A DNA stretch of 12,447 nt from CAKRPJ01 sp934376955 (GCA_934376955.1 CAKRPJ010000055.1:1-12447), one strand, 5' to 3'; counted from the stretch's first letter, positions 1-7,233 are shown. Notes: generated by a model not told the origin, from the letters alone. Made by a program: numbers and translations.

Positions 1-44
1 GAAGATATTATGAGCTGTATACCGGTTTGTCGGAATTGGAGTAA
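1..44 (+). CDS. Possible 3' end of an upstream gene
   Basis: In the third frame the window opens with a short tail, RYYELYTGLSELE, that ends at a TAA at 42-44. The other forward frames look less protein-like. From memory only, a YYxLYTG...ELE ending resembles the extreme C-terminus of some clostridial exporter-type ABC transporter ATPase/permeases. Thirteen residues are too few to assign a function, and another frame, open to position 84, cannot be excluded. An AGGAGG-like motif follows at about 49-54, in front of an ATG at 64 that meets a stop after two codons. Confidence 0.3.
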   Translation, partial: RYYELYTGLSELE

Positions 45-91
45 ATCCGGAGGAACAATAATAAATGAAGTAAAAACCTTATAAAATTAAG

Positions 92-120
92 CAAAACCTA
101 GGTGCGTTTTGTTCTTTTTT
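92..120 (+). terminator. Weak terminator upstream of the rnf operon
   Basis: A 6-bp stem, CAAAAC (92-97) with GTTTTG (106-111), closes an 8-base loop and is followed by TTCTTTTTT. The stem is A+T-rich and short, so it would be a weak intrinsic terminator, but it is well placed to end the upstream gene before the rnf promoter. Confidence 0.4.
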
Positions 121-173
121 AAGTACAACGGCGAAATTCTTACGATTTTGTGAAAACACTAACGGATTTGCAA

Positions 174-202
174 TTGTCTAATAGAATTTATTATGCTATA
201 CT
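174..202 (+). promoter_or_regulatory. Probable promoter of the rnf operon
   Basis: A -35 box TTGTCT (174-179) and a -10 box TATACT (197-202) are separated by exactly 17 bases. Transcription would start near 209, giving a leader of about 40 bases. The rnfC ribosome binding site AGAAGG lies at 236-241, eight bases before the ATG. No other sigma-70-like site this good is seen between 120 and 250. Confidence 0.65.
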
Positions 203-249
203 GTGATCTGAAAAGCCATACGAATTTTTAGAGAAAGAAGGTTTGCTAA

Positions 250-1581
250 ATGGGTCTGAGAACATTTATTGGCGGCGTTCATCCTTATGAAGGAAAAGAG
301 CTGTCCGCAGATAAACCGATTCAGGTACTCCTTCCCGGGGATGAGCTGGTATATCCGCTTTCCCAGCATATCGGCGCTCCGGCAAAGCCGATCGTTGCCA
401 AGGGAGATAAGGTATTAGTCGGCCAGAAGATCGCAGAAGCAGGCGGTTTTATTTCTGCCAATGTGATCTGCTCTGTTTCCGGAACAGTAAAGGGAATCGA
501 GCCGCGTCTTGTTGCAAGCGGCGGCGTGCTTCCGTCCATCATAGTAGAAAACGACGGAGAGTACAAAACGATAGAGGGATTTGGAGAAAAGAGAGATTAT
601 AAAGCACTGTCTAAGCAGGAGATCCGCGATATCGTCAAGGAAGCCGGTATCGTCGGCCTCGGCGGTGCAGGTTTCCCGACAAATGTTAAGCTTACCCCGA
701 AGGATGACAATGCCATCGACTATGTTATTGTCAATGCGGCAGAGTGTGAGCCCTATCTGACTTCCGACTATCGTGTTATGTTAGAGGAGCCCGAGAAGCT
801 TGTTGGCGGCCTGAAGGTAATGCTTCAGCTGTTTGACAACGCAAAGGGCGTAATAGGCATTGAGGAGAATAAACCTGAGGCAATAAAGATCCTTACCGAA
901 CTGGTAAAGGATGAGCCGAGGATCGAGGTATGTCCGTTAAAGACGAAATACCCCCAGGGCGGTGAGCGTTTCCTGATCTATGCAGTGACAGGAGGGCGTG
1001 AGATCAACTCCACAATGCTTCCGGCTGACGCAGGCTGCGTGGTAGATAACGTCGATACGGTCGTTGCAATTTATAATGCAGTATGTGAAACAACTCCCCT
1101 GATCCGAAGGATCGTTACAGTAACGGGAGATGCGATCGCACAGCCGCAGAACTTTTCCGTCCGTCTGGGAACAAATTACAGGATGTTAGTAGATGCGGCC
1201 GGAGGCTTTAAGGCAGAGCCGGAAAAGATCATCTCCGGCGGCCCGATGATGGGTCAGGCGCTGTTTTCACTGGATATCCCGGTCATGAAAAATTCCTCTG
1301 CCCTTACCTGCTTTGTCAAGGATGAGGTGGCGACAAGCCCGGAAACACCGTGTATCCGCTGCGGACGCTGCGTGGAGGTATGTCCCGGCCATGTGGTTCC
1401 CCAGCTTATGGCTGATGCGGCGGCGCGCCACGATCTGGCGCTGTTTGAAAAATTAAATGGTATGGAGTGCTGTGAATGCGGTTCCTGCACATTTATCTGT
1501 CCGGCTCACAGACCGCTTACGCAGGCATTCAAGGAAATGCGTAAGGCAGTTATGGCCGAGAGAAGAAAGAAGAAAGCGTAG
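250..1581 (+). CDS. rnfC: RnfC, NADH-binding subunit of the Rnf complex
   Basis: This is the peripheral subunit of the Rnf ferredoxin:NAD+ oxidoreductase, where electrons reach or leave NAD(H). The 443-residue protein starts at ATG 250 behind AGAAGG. Residues 1-110 form the RnfC N-terminal barrel-sandwich-like region. A flavin/NADH-binding loop GLGGAGFPTNVK lies at 136-147, followed by the conserved NAAECEPY at 162-169 and PQGGER near 235-240. Two CxxCxxCxxxCP ferredoxin motifs bind two [4Fe-4S] clusters: C368/C371/C374/C378 and C407/C410/C413/C417. The C-terminus is a short Lys/Arg-rich tail. Length is normal for clostridial RnfC, since proteobacterial forms carry long C-terminal repeats that are absent here. 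It is the first gene of the operon, and rnfD follows after 12 bases. Identification is firm; the coupling ion (Na+ or H+) cannot be read from this subunit. Confidence 0.97.
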   Translation: MGLRTFIGGVHPYEGKELSADKPIQVLLPGDELVYPLSQHIGAPAKPIVAKGDKVLVGQKIAEAGGFISANVICSVSGTVKGIEPRLVASGGVLPSIIVENDGEYKTIEGFGEKRDYKALSKQEIRDIVKEAGIVGLGGAGFPTNVKLTPKDDNAIDYVIVNAAECEPYLTSDYRVMLEEPEKLVGGLKVMLQLFDNAKGVIGIEENKPEAIKILTELVKDEPRIEVCPLKTKYPQGGERFLIYAVTGGREINSTMLPADAGCVVDNVDTVVAIYNAVCETTPLIRRIVTVTGDAIAQPQNFSVRLGTNYRMLVDAAGGFKAEPEKIISGGPMMGQALFSLDIPVMKNSSALTCFVKDEVATSPETPCIRCGRCVEVCPGHVVPQLMADAAARHDLALFEKLNGMECCECGSCTFICPAHRPLTQAFKEMRKAVMAERRKKKA

Positions 1582-1593
1582 GAGGTGGAACAA

Positions 1594-2538
1594 ATGAATA
1601 AATTATTAAACGTATCGTCGTCCCCTCATGTACGCAGCAGAGTGTCCACAAAGAACATTATGTACGATGTGGCGATCGCAATGCTTCCTGCCACGATCTG
1701 GGGCGTTATGCAGTTTGGCATCTATTCCCTGGTCGTAGTGGCTGCGACTGTTCTTGCCTGCGTACTCAGTGAGTATGCGTTCGAGACATTAATGGGAAAA
1801 CCGATCACGATCAGTGATGGCAGCGCGCTTGTCACAGGGATGATCCTTGGACTTAATATGCCACCGTCCATTCCCCTTTGGATCCCGGTTCTTGGCGGTG
1901 TGTTTGCGATCATCGTAGTAAAGCAGCTTTACGGCGGACTCGGTCAGAACTGGATGAACCCGGCTCTGGCAGCCAGATGCTTTCTGCTGATCTCTTTTGC
2001 AGGTTACATGACAAAGTTTACGGATCCGGTGGCAGATGCAGTGGCAAGTGCGACTCCTCTGGCTGTAATTAAAGCAGGCGGAGAATATGATCTGGCAGCA
2101 ATGTTTATCGGAAAGATCCCGGGAACCATCGGTGAGGTTTCTGCGATCGCCCTTTTGATCGGCGCGGCATACCTTCTTTACAGAAAGGTGATCTCTATCC
2201 GTATTCCGGGTACATATATTCTTACCTTTGCGATCTTTGCATTCCTTTTTGGCCGTCATGACCTTGGCTATGTTCTGGCAGAAATCTGCGGCGGCGGACT
2301 TATTTTCGGTGCCTTCTTTATGGCAACTGACTACGTAACAAGCCCCATCACTCCAAAGGGACAGATCGTATTCGGCGTATGCCTTGGTATCCTTACCGGA
2401 CTGTTCCGTCTTTTTGGCGGCAGTGCAGAGGGTGTTTCCTATGCGATCATCTTCTGTAACATGCTGGTTCCGCTGATCGAGAAATATACACTCCCGACAG
2501 CATTCGGTAAAGGGGGTAAGAAGAATGGCAGCAAGTAA
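1594..2538 (+). CDS. rnfD: RnfD, membrane flavoprotein subunit
   Basis: This is an integral membrane subunit of the Rnf complex, homologous to NqrB, which carries covalently bound FMN and helps move ions. The protein has 314 residues and many hydrophobic helices. The motif VASATPLA contains T144, which matches the position where FMN is linked by a phosphoester bond in the RnfD/NqrB family (S-x-A-T). Also visible are the conserved SDGSALVTGMILGLNMPP segment and the GQNWMNPALAARCFL region. An in-frame GTG at 1585 would add three residues but lies inside the Shine-Dalgarno AGGAGGTGG, so ATG 1594 is the likely start. The gene overlaps rnfG by 14 bases, which suggests translational coupling. Confidence 0.96.
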   Translation: MNKLLNVSSSPHVRSRVSTKNIMYDVAIAMLPATIWGVMQFGIYSLVVVAATVLACVLSEYAFETLMGKPITISDGSALVTGMILGLNMPPSIPLWIPVLGGVFAIIVVKQLYGGLGQNWMNPALAARCFLLISFAGYMTKFTDPVADAVASATPLAVIKAGGEYDLAAMFIGKIPGTIGEVSAIALLIGAAYLLYRKVISIRIPGTYILTFAIFAFLFGRHDLGYVLAEICGGGLIFGAFFMATDYVTSPITPKGQIVFGVCLGILTGLFRLFGGSAEGVSYAIIFCNMLVPLIEKYTLPTAFGKGGKKNGSK

Positions 2539-3142
2539 ATCCGGTTTTATGAAAGACGCCCTGATCCTGTTTGCGATCACGCTGGTTGCCGGAGTATGCC
2601 TCGGCTTCGTCTATGACATTACAAAGGAACCTATTGAGCAGGCCACGATCGCAGCGAACAATAAAACATACCGCGAGGTATTATCTACAGCAGCCTCCTT
2701 TGAAGAAGTGGAAGGCTCCGAAGAAAAGATTGCGGAAACGGCAGATGAGATCGCAAATCTCGGCTTCGGAAGTGTAGCGATCGAATCCGTTCTTGAAGGA
2801 AAGGATGAAAGCGGAACCGTAGTAGGTCATGTGATCAACTCCATGTCCAAAAACAGCTACGGCGGTGCCGTTAAGCTTTCCATCGGATTTGATCAGGAGG
2901 GAACGATCACCGGAATGGGCATCCGTGAGATCAGCGATACTCCGGGTCTTGGTCTGAAAGCAAAGGACGCAAAATACAGAGATCAGTTCATCGGAAAAAA
3001 TGTGGATGAGCTGAAGGTAACAAAGACGGGCGCTGCTTCCGACAATGAGATCGATGCCATCAGCGGCGCTACGATTACTTCAAATGCAACAACAAACGCA
3101 GTCAATGCAGCATTATTTTATCTGCATAACTGCATGAACTAG
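2525..3142 (+). CDS. rnfG: RnfG, covalent-FMN subunit facing outside
   Basis: This is the RnfG/NqrC-type subunit, with one N-terminal membrane helix (about residues 9-30) and a soluble FMN-binding domain on the outer face. The 205-residue protein has the motif DAISGATITSNA near the C-terminus. T183 in SGAT is the expected site of phosphoester-linked FMN. The GIREISDTPGLGLKAK segment is typical of FMN-bind domains. The ATG at 2525 lies inside the end of rnfD (14-base overlap) and is preceded by AAGGGGGT. Its TAG stop directly abuts the AGGAGGTG that serves rnfE. Length is normal for the family. Confidence 0.96.
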   Translation: MAASKSGFMKDALILFAITLVAGVCLGFVYDITKEPIEQATIAANNKTYREVLSTAASFEEVEGSEEKIAETADEIANLGFGSVAIESVLEGKDESGTVVGHVINSMSKNSYGGAVKLSIGFDQEGTITGMGIREISDTPGLGLKAKDAKYRDQFIGKNVDELKVTKTGAASDNEIDAISGATITSNATTNAVNAALFYLHNCMN

Positions 3143-3155
3143 GAGGTGGGCATTC

Positions 3156-3968
3156 ATGAATAAATGTACAGAGCGTTTATATAACGGTATCATCAAAGAA
3201 AACCCAACCTTCATCCTGATGTTAGGTATGTGTCCGACCCTGGCAACCACGACATCGGCCATCAATGGCCTCGGAATGGGCTTATCTACAACGGCCGTGC
3301 TTATGTTTTCCAACCTGATCATTTCCGCACTGCGGAAGATCATTCCGGACAGAGTACGTATCCCGGCCTTTATTGTTATCGTAGCCAGCTTGGTTACTGT
3401 AGTACAGCTTTTAATGCAGGGCTATGCTTCGGAGCTGTATGCATCCCTTGGTATCTATATCCCACTTATCGTTGTAAACTGTATCATTCTCGGACGTGCG
3501 GAGTCCTATGCCTGCAAAAACGGTCCGGTCGAATCCTTCTTCGACGGTCTTGGAATGGGCCTTGGCTTTTCCCTGTCCTTAACGGTTATCGGTATGTGCC
3601 GTGAGCTGATCGGTGCAGGTGCTGTATTCGGCCGTGAGATCATTCCCGAGGAATTTCATATCTCCATCATGGTTCTTGCTCCCGGTGCGTTGTTCACACT
3701 GGCTATGCTTGCAGCTCTCCAGAATAAGCTGAGACTTCCGAGTGCAACAAACGGTGATGCTCCTAAGTCTGAGCTGGCGTGCGGAGGAAACTGCCTGAAT
3801 TGTGCCGGCTGTACCGGTATGACGAATCATGCGGTAATTGCGGAAAAGAAGGCAGAGGCCGCAGCTAAGTTAGCAGCAGAAAAGAAAGCCGCTGCCGAGA
3901 AGGCTATGGCAGCAAAGAAGGCAGCGGAAGAAGCAAAAGCTAAGGCTTTAGAAGCAGAGAATAAATAA
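3156..3968 (+). CDS. rnfE: RnfE, membrane subunit with a Cys-rich, Ala/Lys/Glu-rich tail
   Basis: RnfE and RnfA form the inverted pair of membrane subunits that hold a [2Fe-2S] cluster at the middle of the membrane. C26 (LGMCPTLA) and C109 (VVNCIILGRAE) are the expected ligands on this side. Residues 1-200 are an ordinary RnfE with about six hydrophobic helices. The remaining 70 residues are unusual. First comes a cysteine cluster, C209-x3-C213-x2-C216-x2-C219. From about residue 228 there is a highly charged helix made almost only of Ala, Lys and Glu (for example KAAAEKAMAAKKAAEEAKAK). Core RnfE proteins are usually about 200-230 residues, so this 270-residue form is extended. Start ATG 3156 has a strong AGGAGGTG at 3141-3148. 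The tail is continuous in frame and not a frameshift artefact, because the stop is followed at once by the rnfA ribosome binding site. Confidence 0.95.
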   Translation: MNKCTERLYNGIIKENPTFILMLGMCPTLATTTSAINGLGMGLSTTAVLMFSNLIISALRKIIPDRVRIPAFIVIVASLVTVVQLLMQGYASELYASLGIYIPLIVVNCIILGRAESYACKNGPVESFFDGLGMGLGFSLSLTVIGMCRELIGAGAVFGREIIPEEFHISIMVLAPGALFTLAMLAALQNKLRLPSATNGDAPKSELACGGNCLNCAGCTGMTNHAVIAEKKAEAAAKLAAEKKAAAEKAMAAKKAAEEAKAKALEAENK

Positions 3969-3983
3969 GGAGGAAGTGGAGAA

Positions 3984-4559
3984 ATGAAAGAATTATTATT
4001 AATTGCCATCGGTTCCGCGTTGGTAAATAACGTAGTTTTAAGCCAGTTCCTCGGTCTCTGCCCGTTCCTTGGCGTTTCCAAGAAGACAGAGACGGCTGCT
4101 GGTATGGGTGCAGCGGTTATTTTCGTTATCACCATCGCGACTGCCTGCACAAGTCTTGTTTATGATTTTGTGCTTACTCCGTTAAAGATCGAATATCTTC
4201 AGACTATCGTATTTATCCTTGTGATCGCAGCATTGGTACAGTTCGTGGAGATGTTCCTGAAGAAAAATATGGTAAGCCTTTATCAGGCTCTGGGTGTATA
4301 TCTTCCGCTTATCACAACAAACTGTGCTGTTCTCGGTGTAGCCCTGACAAACGTGCAGGAGGGATATAATTTTATCCAGAGCGTAGTCAATGGTATCGGT
4401 ATTTCCGTCGGATTCACGATCGCTATCGTCCTGCTCTCCGGTATCCGCGAGAAGATCGAGCACAATGATGTGCCCCGTTCTTTTCAGGGTTCCCCGATCG
4501 TTCTGATCACAGCAGGTCTGATGTCCATCGCATTCTTCGGATTTTCCGGTCTGATTTAA
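3984..4559 (+). CDS. rnfA: RnfA, membrane subunit paired with RnfE
   Basis: This integral membrane subunit of the Rnf complex is homologous to RnfE and NqrE. The 191-residue protein is almost wholly hydrophobic, with about six helices. C26 (LGLCPFLGVSKK) and C114 (TTNCAVLGVAL) are the conserved cysteines that share the membrane-embedded [2Fe-2S] cluster with those of RnfE. The GIREKIEHNDVP and FQGSPIVLITAGLM segments near the C-terminus are family-typical. An AAGGAGG follows the rnfE stop and the ATG is at 3984. The gap to rnfB is 15 bases and contains AGGAGG. Confidence 0.97.
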   Translation: MKELLLIAIGSALVNNVVLSQFLGLCPFLGVSKKTETAAGMGAAVIFVITIATACTSLVYDFVLTPLKIEYLQTIVFILVIAALVQFVEMFLKKNMVSLYQALGVYLPLITTNCAVLGVALTNVQEGYNFIQSVVNGIGISVGFTIAIVLLSGIREKIEHNDVPRSFQGSPIVLITAGLMSIAFFGFSGLI

Positions 4560-4574
4560 AGGAGGAGTCGAAGG

Positions 4575-5369
4575 ATGAATATTACAGGGATCATAATCGC
4601 GGCAGTCGTTGTCGGTGCGGTCGGTATTGTCATCGGCGTGCTCCTTGGCGTTGCCAGTGAAAAATTTAAGGTTGAGGTAGATGAGAGGGAGGTTCTTGTC
4701 CGTGCAGAGCTTCCCGGAAACAACTGCGGCGGCTGCGGATATGCAGGCTGTGATGCTCTTGCAAAAGCCATCGCAGAAGGTAAGGCGGCAGTAAATCAGT
4801 GTCCGGTCGGAGGAGCTGTGGTGGCAGACAAGATTGCCGCCATCATGGGTGTTTCTGCCGGTGCTGCAGAGAAGAAGGTTGCCTTTGTTAAATGTAAGGG
4901 CACCTGCGATAAGGCAAATGTCCAGTATAACTATTATGGAATCGATGACTGCGTTAAGATCGCAGCGGCAGTTCCGGGATCAGGAAACAAAGCCTGCTCT
5001 TATGGCTGTCTCGGCTCCGGAAGCTGCGTAAAGGCATGTCAGTTTGATGCGATCCATGTTGTTGACGGTGTTGCAATAGTCGATAAGGAGAAGTGCGTTG
5101 CCTGCGGTAAATGTGTGGCTGTGTGCCCGCGCGGACTGATCGAGCTTGTTCCTTACAAGGCAGAGCACCTCGTTCAGTGTAATTCACACGATAAGGGTGT
5201 TGATGTCAAGAAGAAATGTGACGCCGGATGTATCGGCTGTACTCTTTGCACAAAGCAGTGTGAGTCTGATGCGATCCACATGGATAACAATCTGGCTGTG
5301 ATCGATTACGAGAAGTGTACGAATTGCGGAAAATGTGCCGCAAAGTGCCCGGCAAAGGTAATCAGATAA
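4575..5369 (+). CDS. rnfB: RnfB, ferredoxin-interacting iron-sulfur subunit
   Basis: This is the entry point for electrons from reduced ferredoxin. The 264-residue protein has one N-terminal membrane helix (about residues 3-27). An NCGGCGYAGCDAL segment with C51/C54/C59/C76 follows, which is the PF04060 four-Cys cluster. A middle section carries C107, C111, C126, C141, C145, C151 and C155. Two ferredoxin CxxCxxCxxxC motifs follow at C174/C177/C180/C184 and C219/C222/C225/C229, and a last one at C248/C251/C254/C258 ends the protein. The many clusters match the clostridial and acetogen form of RnfB rather than the shorter proteobacterial one. The start ATG 4575 follows AGGAGGAGTCGAAGG. It is the last gene of the operon, and a strong terminator begins 14 bases after its stop. 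Confidence 0.97.
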   Translation: MNITGIIIAAVVVGAVGIVIGVLLGVASEKFKVEVDEREVLVRAELPGNNCGGCGYAGCDALAKAIAEGKAAVNQCPVGGAVVADKIAAIMGVSAGAAEKKVAFVKCKGTCDKANVQYNYYGIDDCVKIAAAVPGSGNKACSYGCLGSGSCVKACQFDAIHVVDGVAIVDKEKCVACGKCVAVCPRGLIELVPYKAEHLVQCNSHDKGVDVKKKCDAGCIGCTLCTKQCESDAIHMDNNLAVIDYEKCTNCGKCAAKCPAKVIR

Positions 5370-5383
5370 ATTAAAGAAGAAAG

Positions 5384-5422
5384 CCCCCTGTTTTTTGCGG
5401 ATCGCAGAATACAGGGGGTTTT
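5384..5422. terminator. Bidirectional terminator between rnfB and the UPF0126 gene
   Basis: The outer stem CCCCCTGT (5384-5391) pairs with ACAGGGGG (5411-5418). An inner stem TGCG/CGCA (5396-5399 with 5403-5406) closes a three-base loop, with partly paired bases between the two stems. TTTT follows on the plus strand. On the minus strand the hairpin is followed by a T-rich stretch, so it can also end the convergent minus-strand gene. Confidence 0.85.
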
Positions 5423-5473
5423 AGCAGAGCTGTGGGTGAGAAAAATCTGCCGAACAGCTTCCGCAGGAGGGGG

Positions 5474-6124
5474 CTATTTATGAAAGCGAACGGTCGGAAG
5501 ATTCCATTTATACTTGCGGGCAAGGATCCTGATCATGACGACAAAGGCCGAGCTTACAGCCATAGCAACATCGGAGTCGGAGTGAGGGAGCAGGTAGAGA
5601 TAGAGGACTGCACCGGCAATAGAGGCGCAGGCATATATGTGTTTTCTAAGGACAGCCGGTGTCCTTCCGGCAAGGATGTCTCTGAGGATACCGCCTCCAA
5701 CCCCGGTCGTAACGCCTAAGAATACACAGAGAAATCGGTATTGGCCATATCCGGCAGAAATTGCGAGATTAATTCCGGTTGCGGTAAAAAGACCAAGGCC
5801 TATGGCATCCAGCAGGTTTAAAAGATCATCATAAGCCTTTGAGAGCGGCTCAAAATAAACGTGCCATTGAAATTTTACACACACAAAGAGAAGGGATACT
5901 ACCCAGAAGGCAATGACGACATTTGCGGAATTTGTAAAGAGTGAGGGTGGGGTACACCCGATGATGAGATCTCGGAGCATTCCGCCGCCGCAGGCTGTTG
6001 TGATGCCAAGAACAACGACTCCAAAATAATCGAGACGGTTTTTTATGGCGATCATTGCACCGGAACAGGCAAAGGCAATAGTTCCGGTTAATTCAAAAAA
6101 TGAGTAGACACTGTTTGGACCCAT
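5474..6124 (-). CDS. UPF0126/TRIC-type membrane protein
   Basis: This 216-residue, very hydrophobic protein has two copies of the UPF0126 repeat, each marked by a GGGxxRD motif: GGGMLRD at 46-52 and GGGILRD at 143-149. About seven membrane helices are expected. The family (E. coli YicG/YadS) is the bacterial relative of the trimeric intracellular cation channels, so a cation or small-solute channel role is likely, but the physiological substrate is unknown. The ATG at 6124 is preceded by AGGAG at 6138-6142, a slightly long spacing of 13 bases. It has its own promoter at 6187-6215 and is monocistronic. It converges on the rnf operon and has no obvious functional link to its neighbours. Confidence 0.9.
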   Translation of the reverse strand: MGPNSVYSFFELTGTIAFACSGAMIAIKNRLDYFGVVVLGITTACGGGMLRDLIIGCTPPSLFTNSANVVIAFWVVSLLFVCVKFQWHVYFEPLSKAYDDLLNLLDAIGLGLFTATGINLAISAGYGQYRFLCVFLGVTTGVGGGILRDILAGRTPAVLRKHIYACASIAGAVLYLYLLPHSDSDVAMAVSSAFVVMIRILARKYKWNLPTVRFHK

Positions 6125-6162
6125 TTAAACTATCTTTCTCCTCTCAATCCGCAGAAATCAAA

Positions 6163-6183
6163 GTCGGGGGCTTTTGCCCCGAC
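6163..6183 (-). promoter_or_regulatory. Palindrome at the predicted start of the UPF0126 transcript
   Basis: On the minus strand GTCGGGG (6183-6177) and CCCCGAC (6169-6163) are perfect 7-base inverted repeats around CAAAAGC. With the -10 box ending at 6187, transcription would start inside the left arm, near 6180. The mRNA would therefore begin with a GGGGC-AAAA-GCCCC hairpin. It could be an operator or a 5'-end RNA-protecting hairpin. There is no clear U-tract, so a terminator is less likely. Confidence 0.45.
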
Positions 6184-6186
6184 ATC

Positions 6187-6215
6187 ATTATAAGCTGTTT
6201 TATTACATTGGTAAA
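6187..6215 (-). promoter_or_regulatory. Promoter of the UPF0126 gene
   Basis: On the minus strand a -35 box TTTACC (6215-6210) and a perfect -10 box TATAAT (6192-6187) are 17 bases apart. The gene start lies about 60 bases downstream. The site is between the arcC terminator and the gene, so it gives this gene independent transcription. Confidence 0.7.
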
Positions 6216-6256
6216 GGAGTGAGGTTCAAATTGTCCATTGAAAATAATTATAAGAT

Positions 6257-6282
6257 AAAGGGGAAGTATTCACTCCCCCTTT
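6257..6282 (-). terminator. Terminator after the carbamate kinase gene
   Basis: A perfect 11-bp hairpin (one G-T pair) forms between 6282-6272 and 6267-6257, with a four-base loop. It lies about 20 bases after the minus-strand stop codon at 6304. The run of T after it on the minus strand is TTT, then mixed A/T, so termination may be partial. Confidence 0.75.
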
Positions 6283-6303
6283 TCATCTATGCGATAACGC
6301 TCA

Positions 6304-7233
6304 TTATGAAATTTTTGTTCCGCCTCGTCCGTTCAGTGCATCTTTAGCCATATCCATGGAGGTAATGATTGCCTGACGTCCTTTTCCGTTGTTGATAAAG
6401 TCGATGGCAGATTCGATCTTCGGAAGCATGGAGCCGGCTGAGAACTGACCCTCCTTCGCATAGCGCTCAGCATCTGTTACAGTAAGCCTGTCTAAAAGGA
6501 TCTCATGGTTTGTTCCGTAATTCAGGCTGACATTATTTACACCCGTAAGGAACATGAGGACATCGGCATCCACTTCTTTTGCGAGAAGTCCGGCAGTACG
6601 ATCCTTTTCGATAACAGCACTGGCTCCTTTTAAACGGCTGCCCTGTTCCATGACCGGAATACCGCCGCCTCCTGCGGCGATAACGAGCTGATCGGCATCA
6701 AGAAGCGCCTTGATGGAGTCGATCTCAACGATCGCCACCGGCTTAGGAGCAGCTACGATACGGCGATAGCCATTTTCTGTCTTGACGGTATAGTTACCCT
6801 TTTCCTCCTCAACCTTTGCTTCCTCGGCTGTCATAAGGCGGCCGATAACTTTAAGCGGGGTGTAGGAGGATTCGTCGTAAGGATCGACGGTAACCTGTGT
6901 CAGTATCGTGGCTACCGATTTATAGATGCCCCGCTTAAGAAGCTCACAGCGGAGGGCGTTCTGAAGATCGTAGCCGATATAGCCCTGGCTCATAGCCGAG
7001 CAGACTGACATTGGTGCCGGTGTATATTCGGGATGCTCCTTAGCAAATTCGTTGAGGGCGGTATGGATCATTCCAAGCTGGTGACGGTTTCCGTGAGTGA
7101 TAGCCACCTGCCATCCGTCCTGAATAAAATCTGTGATTACCTTTGCAGTCTTAGCTACAGCAGTCTTCTGCTCCGGAAGATTTGTTCCGAGAGCATCATG
7201 GCCGAGAGCCAGTACAAGTCTTTTTTTTGCCAT
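6304..7233 (-). CDS. arcC: Carbamate kinase family protein, divergent motifs
   Basis: This amino acid kinase-fold enzyme would make ATP from carbamoyl phosphate and ADP, or run the reverse, in arginine, agmatine or purine/ureide catabolism. The 309 residues match the family end to end: SQGYIGYDLQNAL near 83-95, TQVTVDPYD, AAPKPVAIVE, IAAGGGGIPV, EKDRTAGLLAKE, GSMLPKIESAI, and a C-terminal GTKI. Two active-site motifs depart from the consensus. GGNAL is GHDAL (residues 11-15), and THGNGPQVG is THGNRHQLG (46-54). I remember GHxALG from Lachnospiraceae relatives, so the first change is probably a subfamily trait; the second is less familiar. Start ATG 7233 has AAAGGAA nine bases upstream. No arginine deiminase or transcarbamylase gene lies next to it, so the pathway is uncertain. 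The symbol reflects the family only. Confidence 0.85.
   Translation of the reverse strand: MAKKRLVLALGHDALGTNLPEQKTAVAKTAKVITDFIQDGWQVAITHGNRHQLGMIHTALNEFAKEHPEYTPAPMSVCSAMSQGYIGYDLQNALRCELLKRGIYKSVATILTQVTVDPYDESSYTPLKVIGRLMTAEEAKVEEEKGNYTVKTENGYRRIVAAPKPVAIVEIDSIKALLDADQLVIAAGGGGIPVMEQGSRLKGASAVIEKDRTAGLLAKEVDADVLMFLTGVNNVSLNYGTNHEILLDRLTVTDAERYAKEGQFSAGSMLPKIESAIDFINNGKGRQAIITSMDMAKDALNGRGGTKIS

Noticed and set aside
1..249. Riboswitch or small RNA upstream of rnfC
   Set aside because: I found only a weak terminator, a promoter and a possible operator; no conserved aptamer motif or strong extended hairpin is visible.
1585..1593. GTG start for rnfD nine bases before the ATG
   Set aside because: The GTG is part of the AGGAGGTGG ribosome binding site of the ATG at 1594, so it cannot serve as the start.
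1789..2580. 263-residue open frame antisense to rnfD
   Set aside because: It lies wholly opposite a strongly conserved membrane gene, is rich in Cys, Arg, Lys and His as expected of a reverse-frame shadow, and has no recognisable motif or ribosome binding site.
5480..5719. Plus-strand frame starting after a GGAGGGGG motif, opposite the UPF0126 gene
   Set aside because: The ribosome-binding-like motif is tempting, but the frame is low in hydrophobic structure, has no family features and is antisense to a clearly conserved gene.
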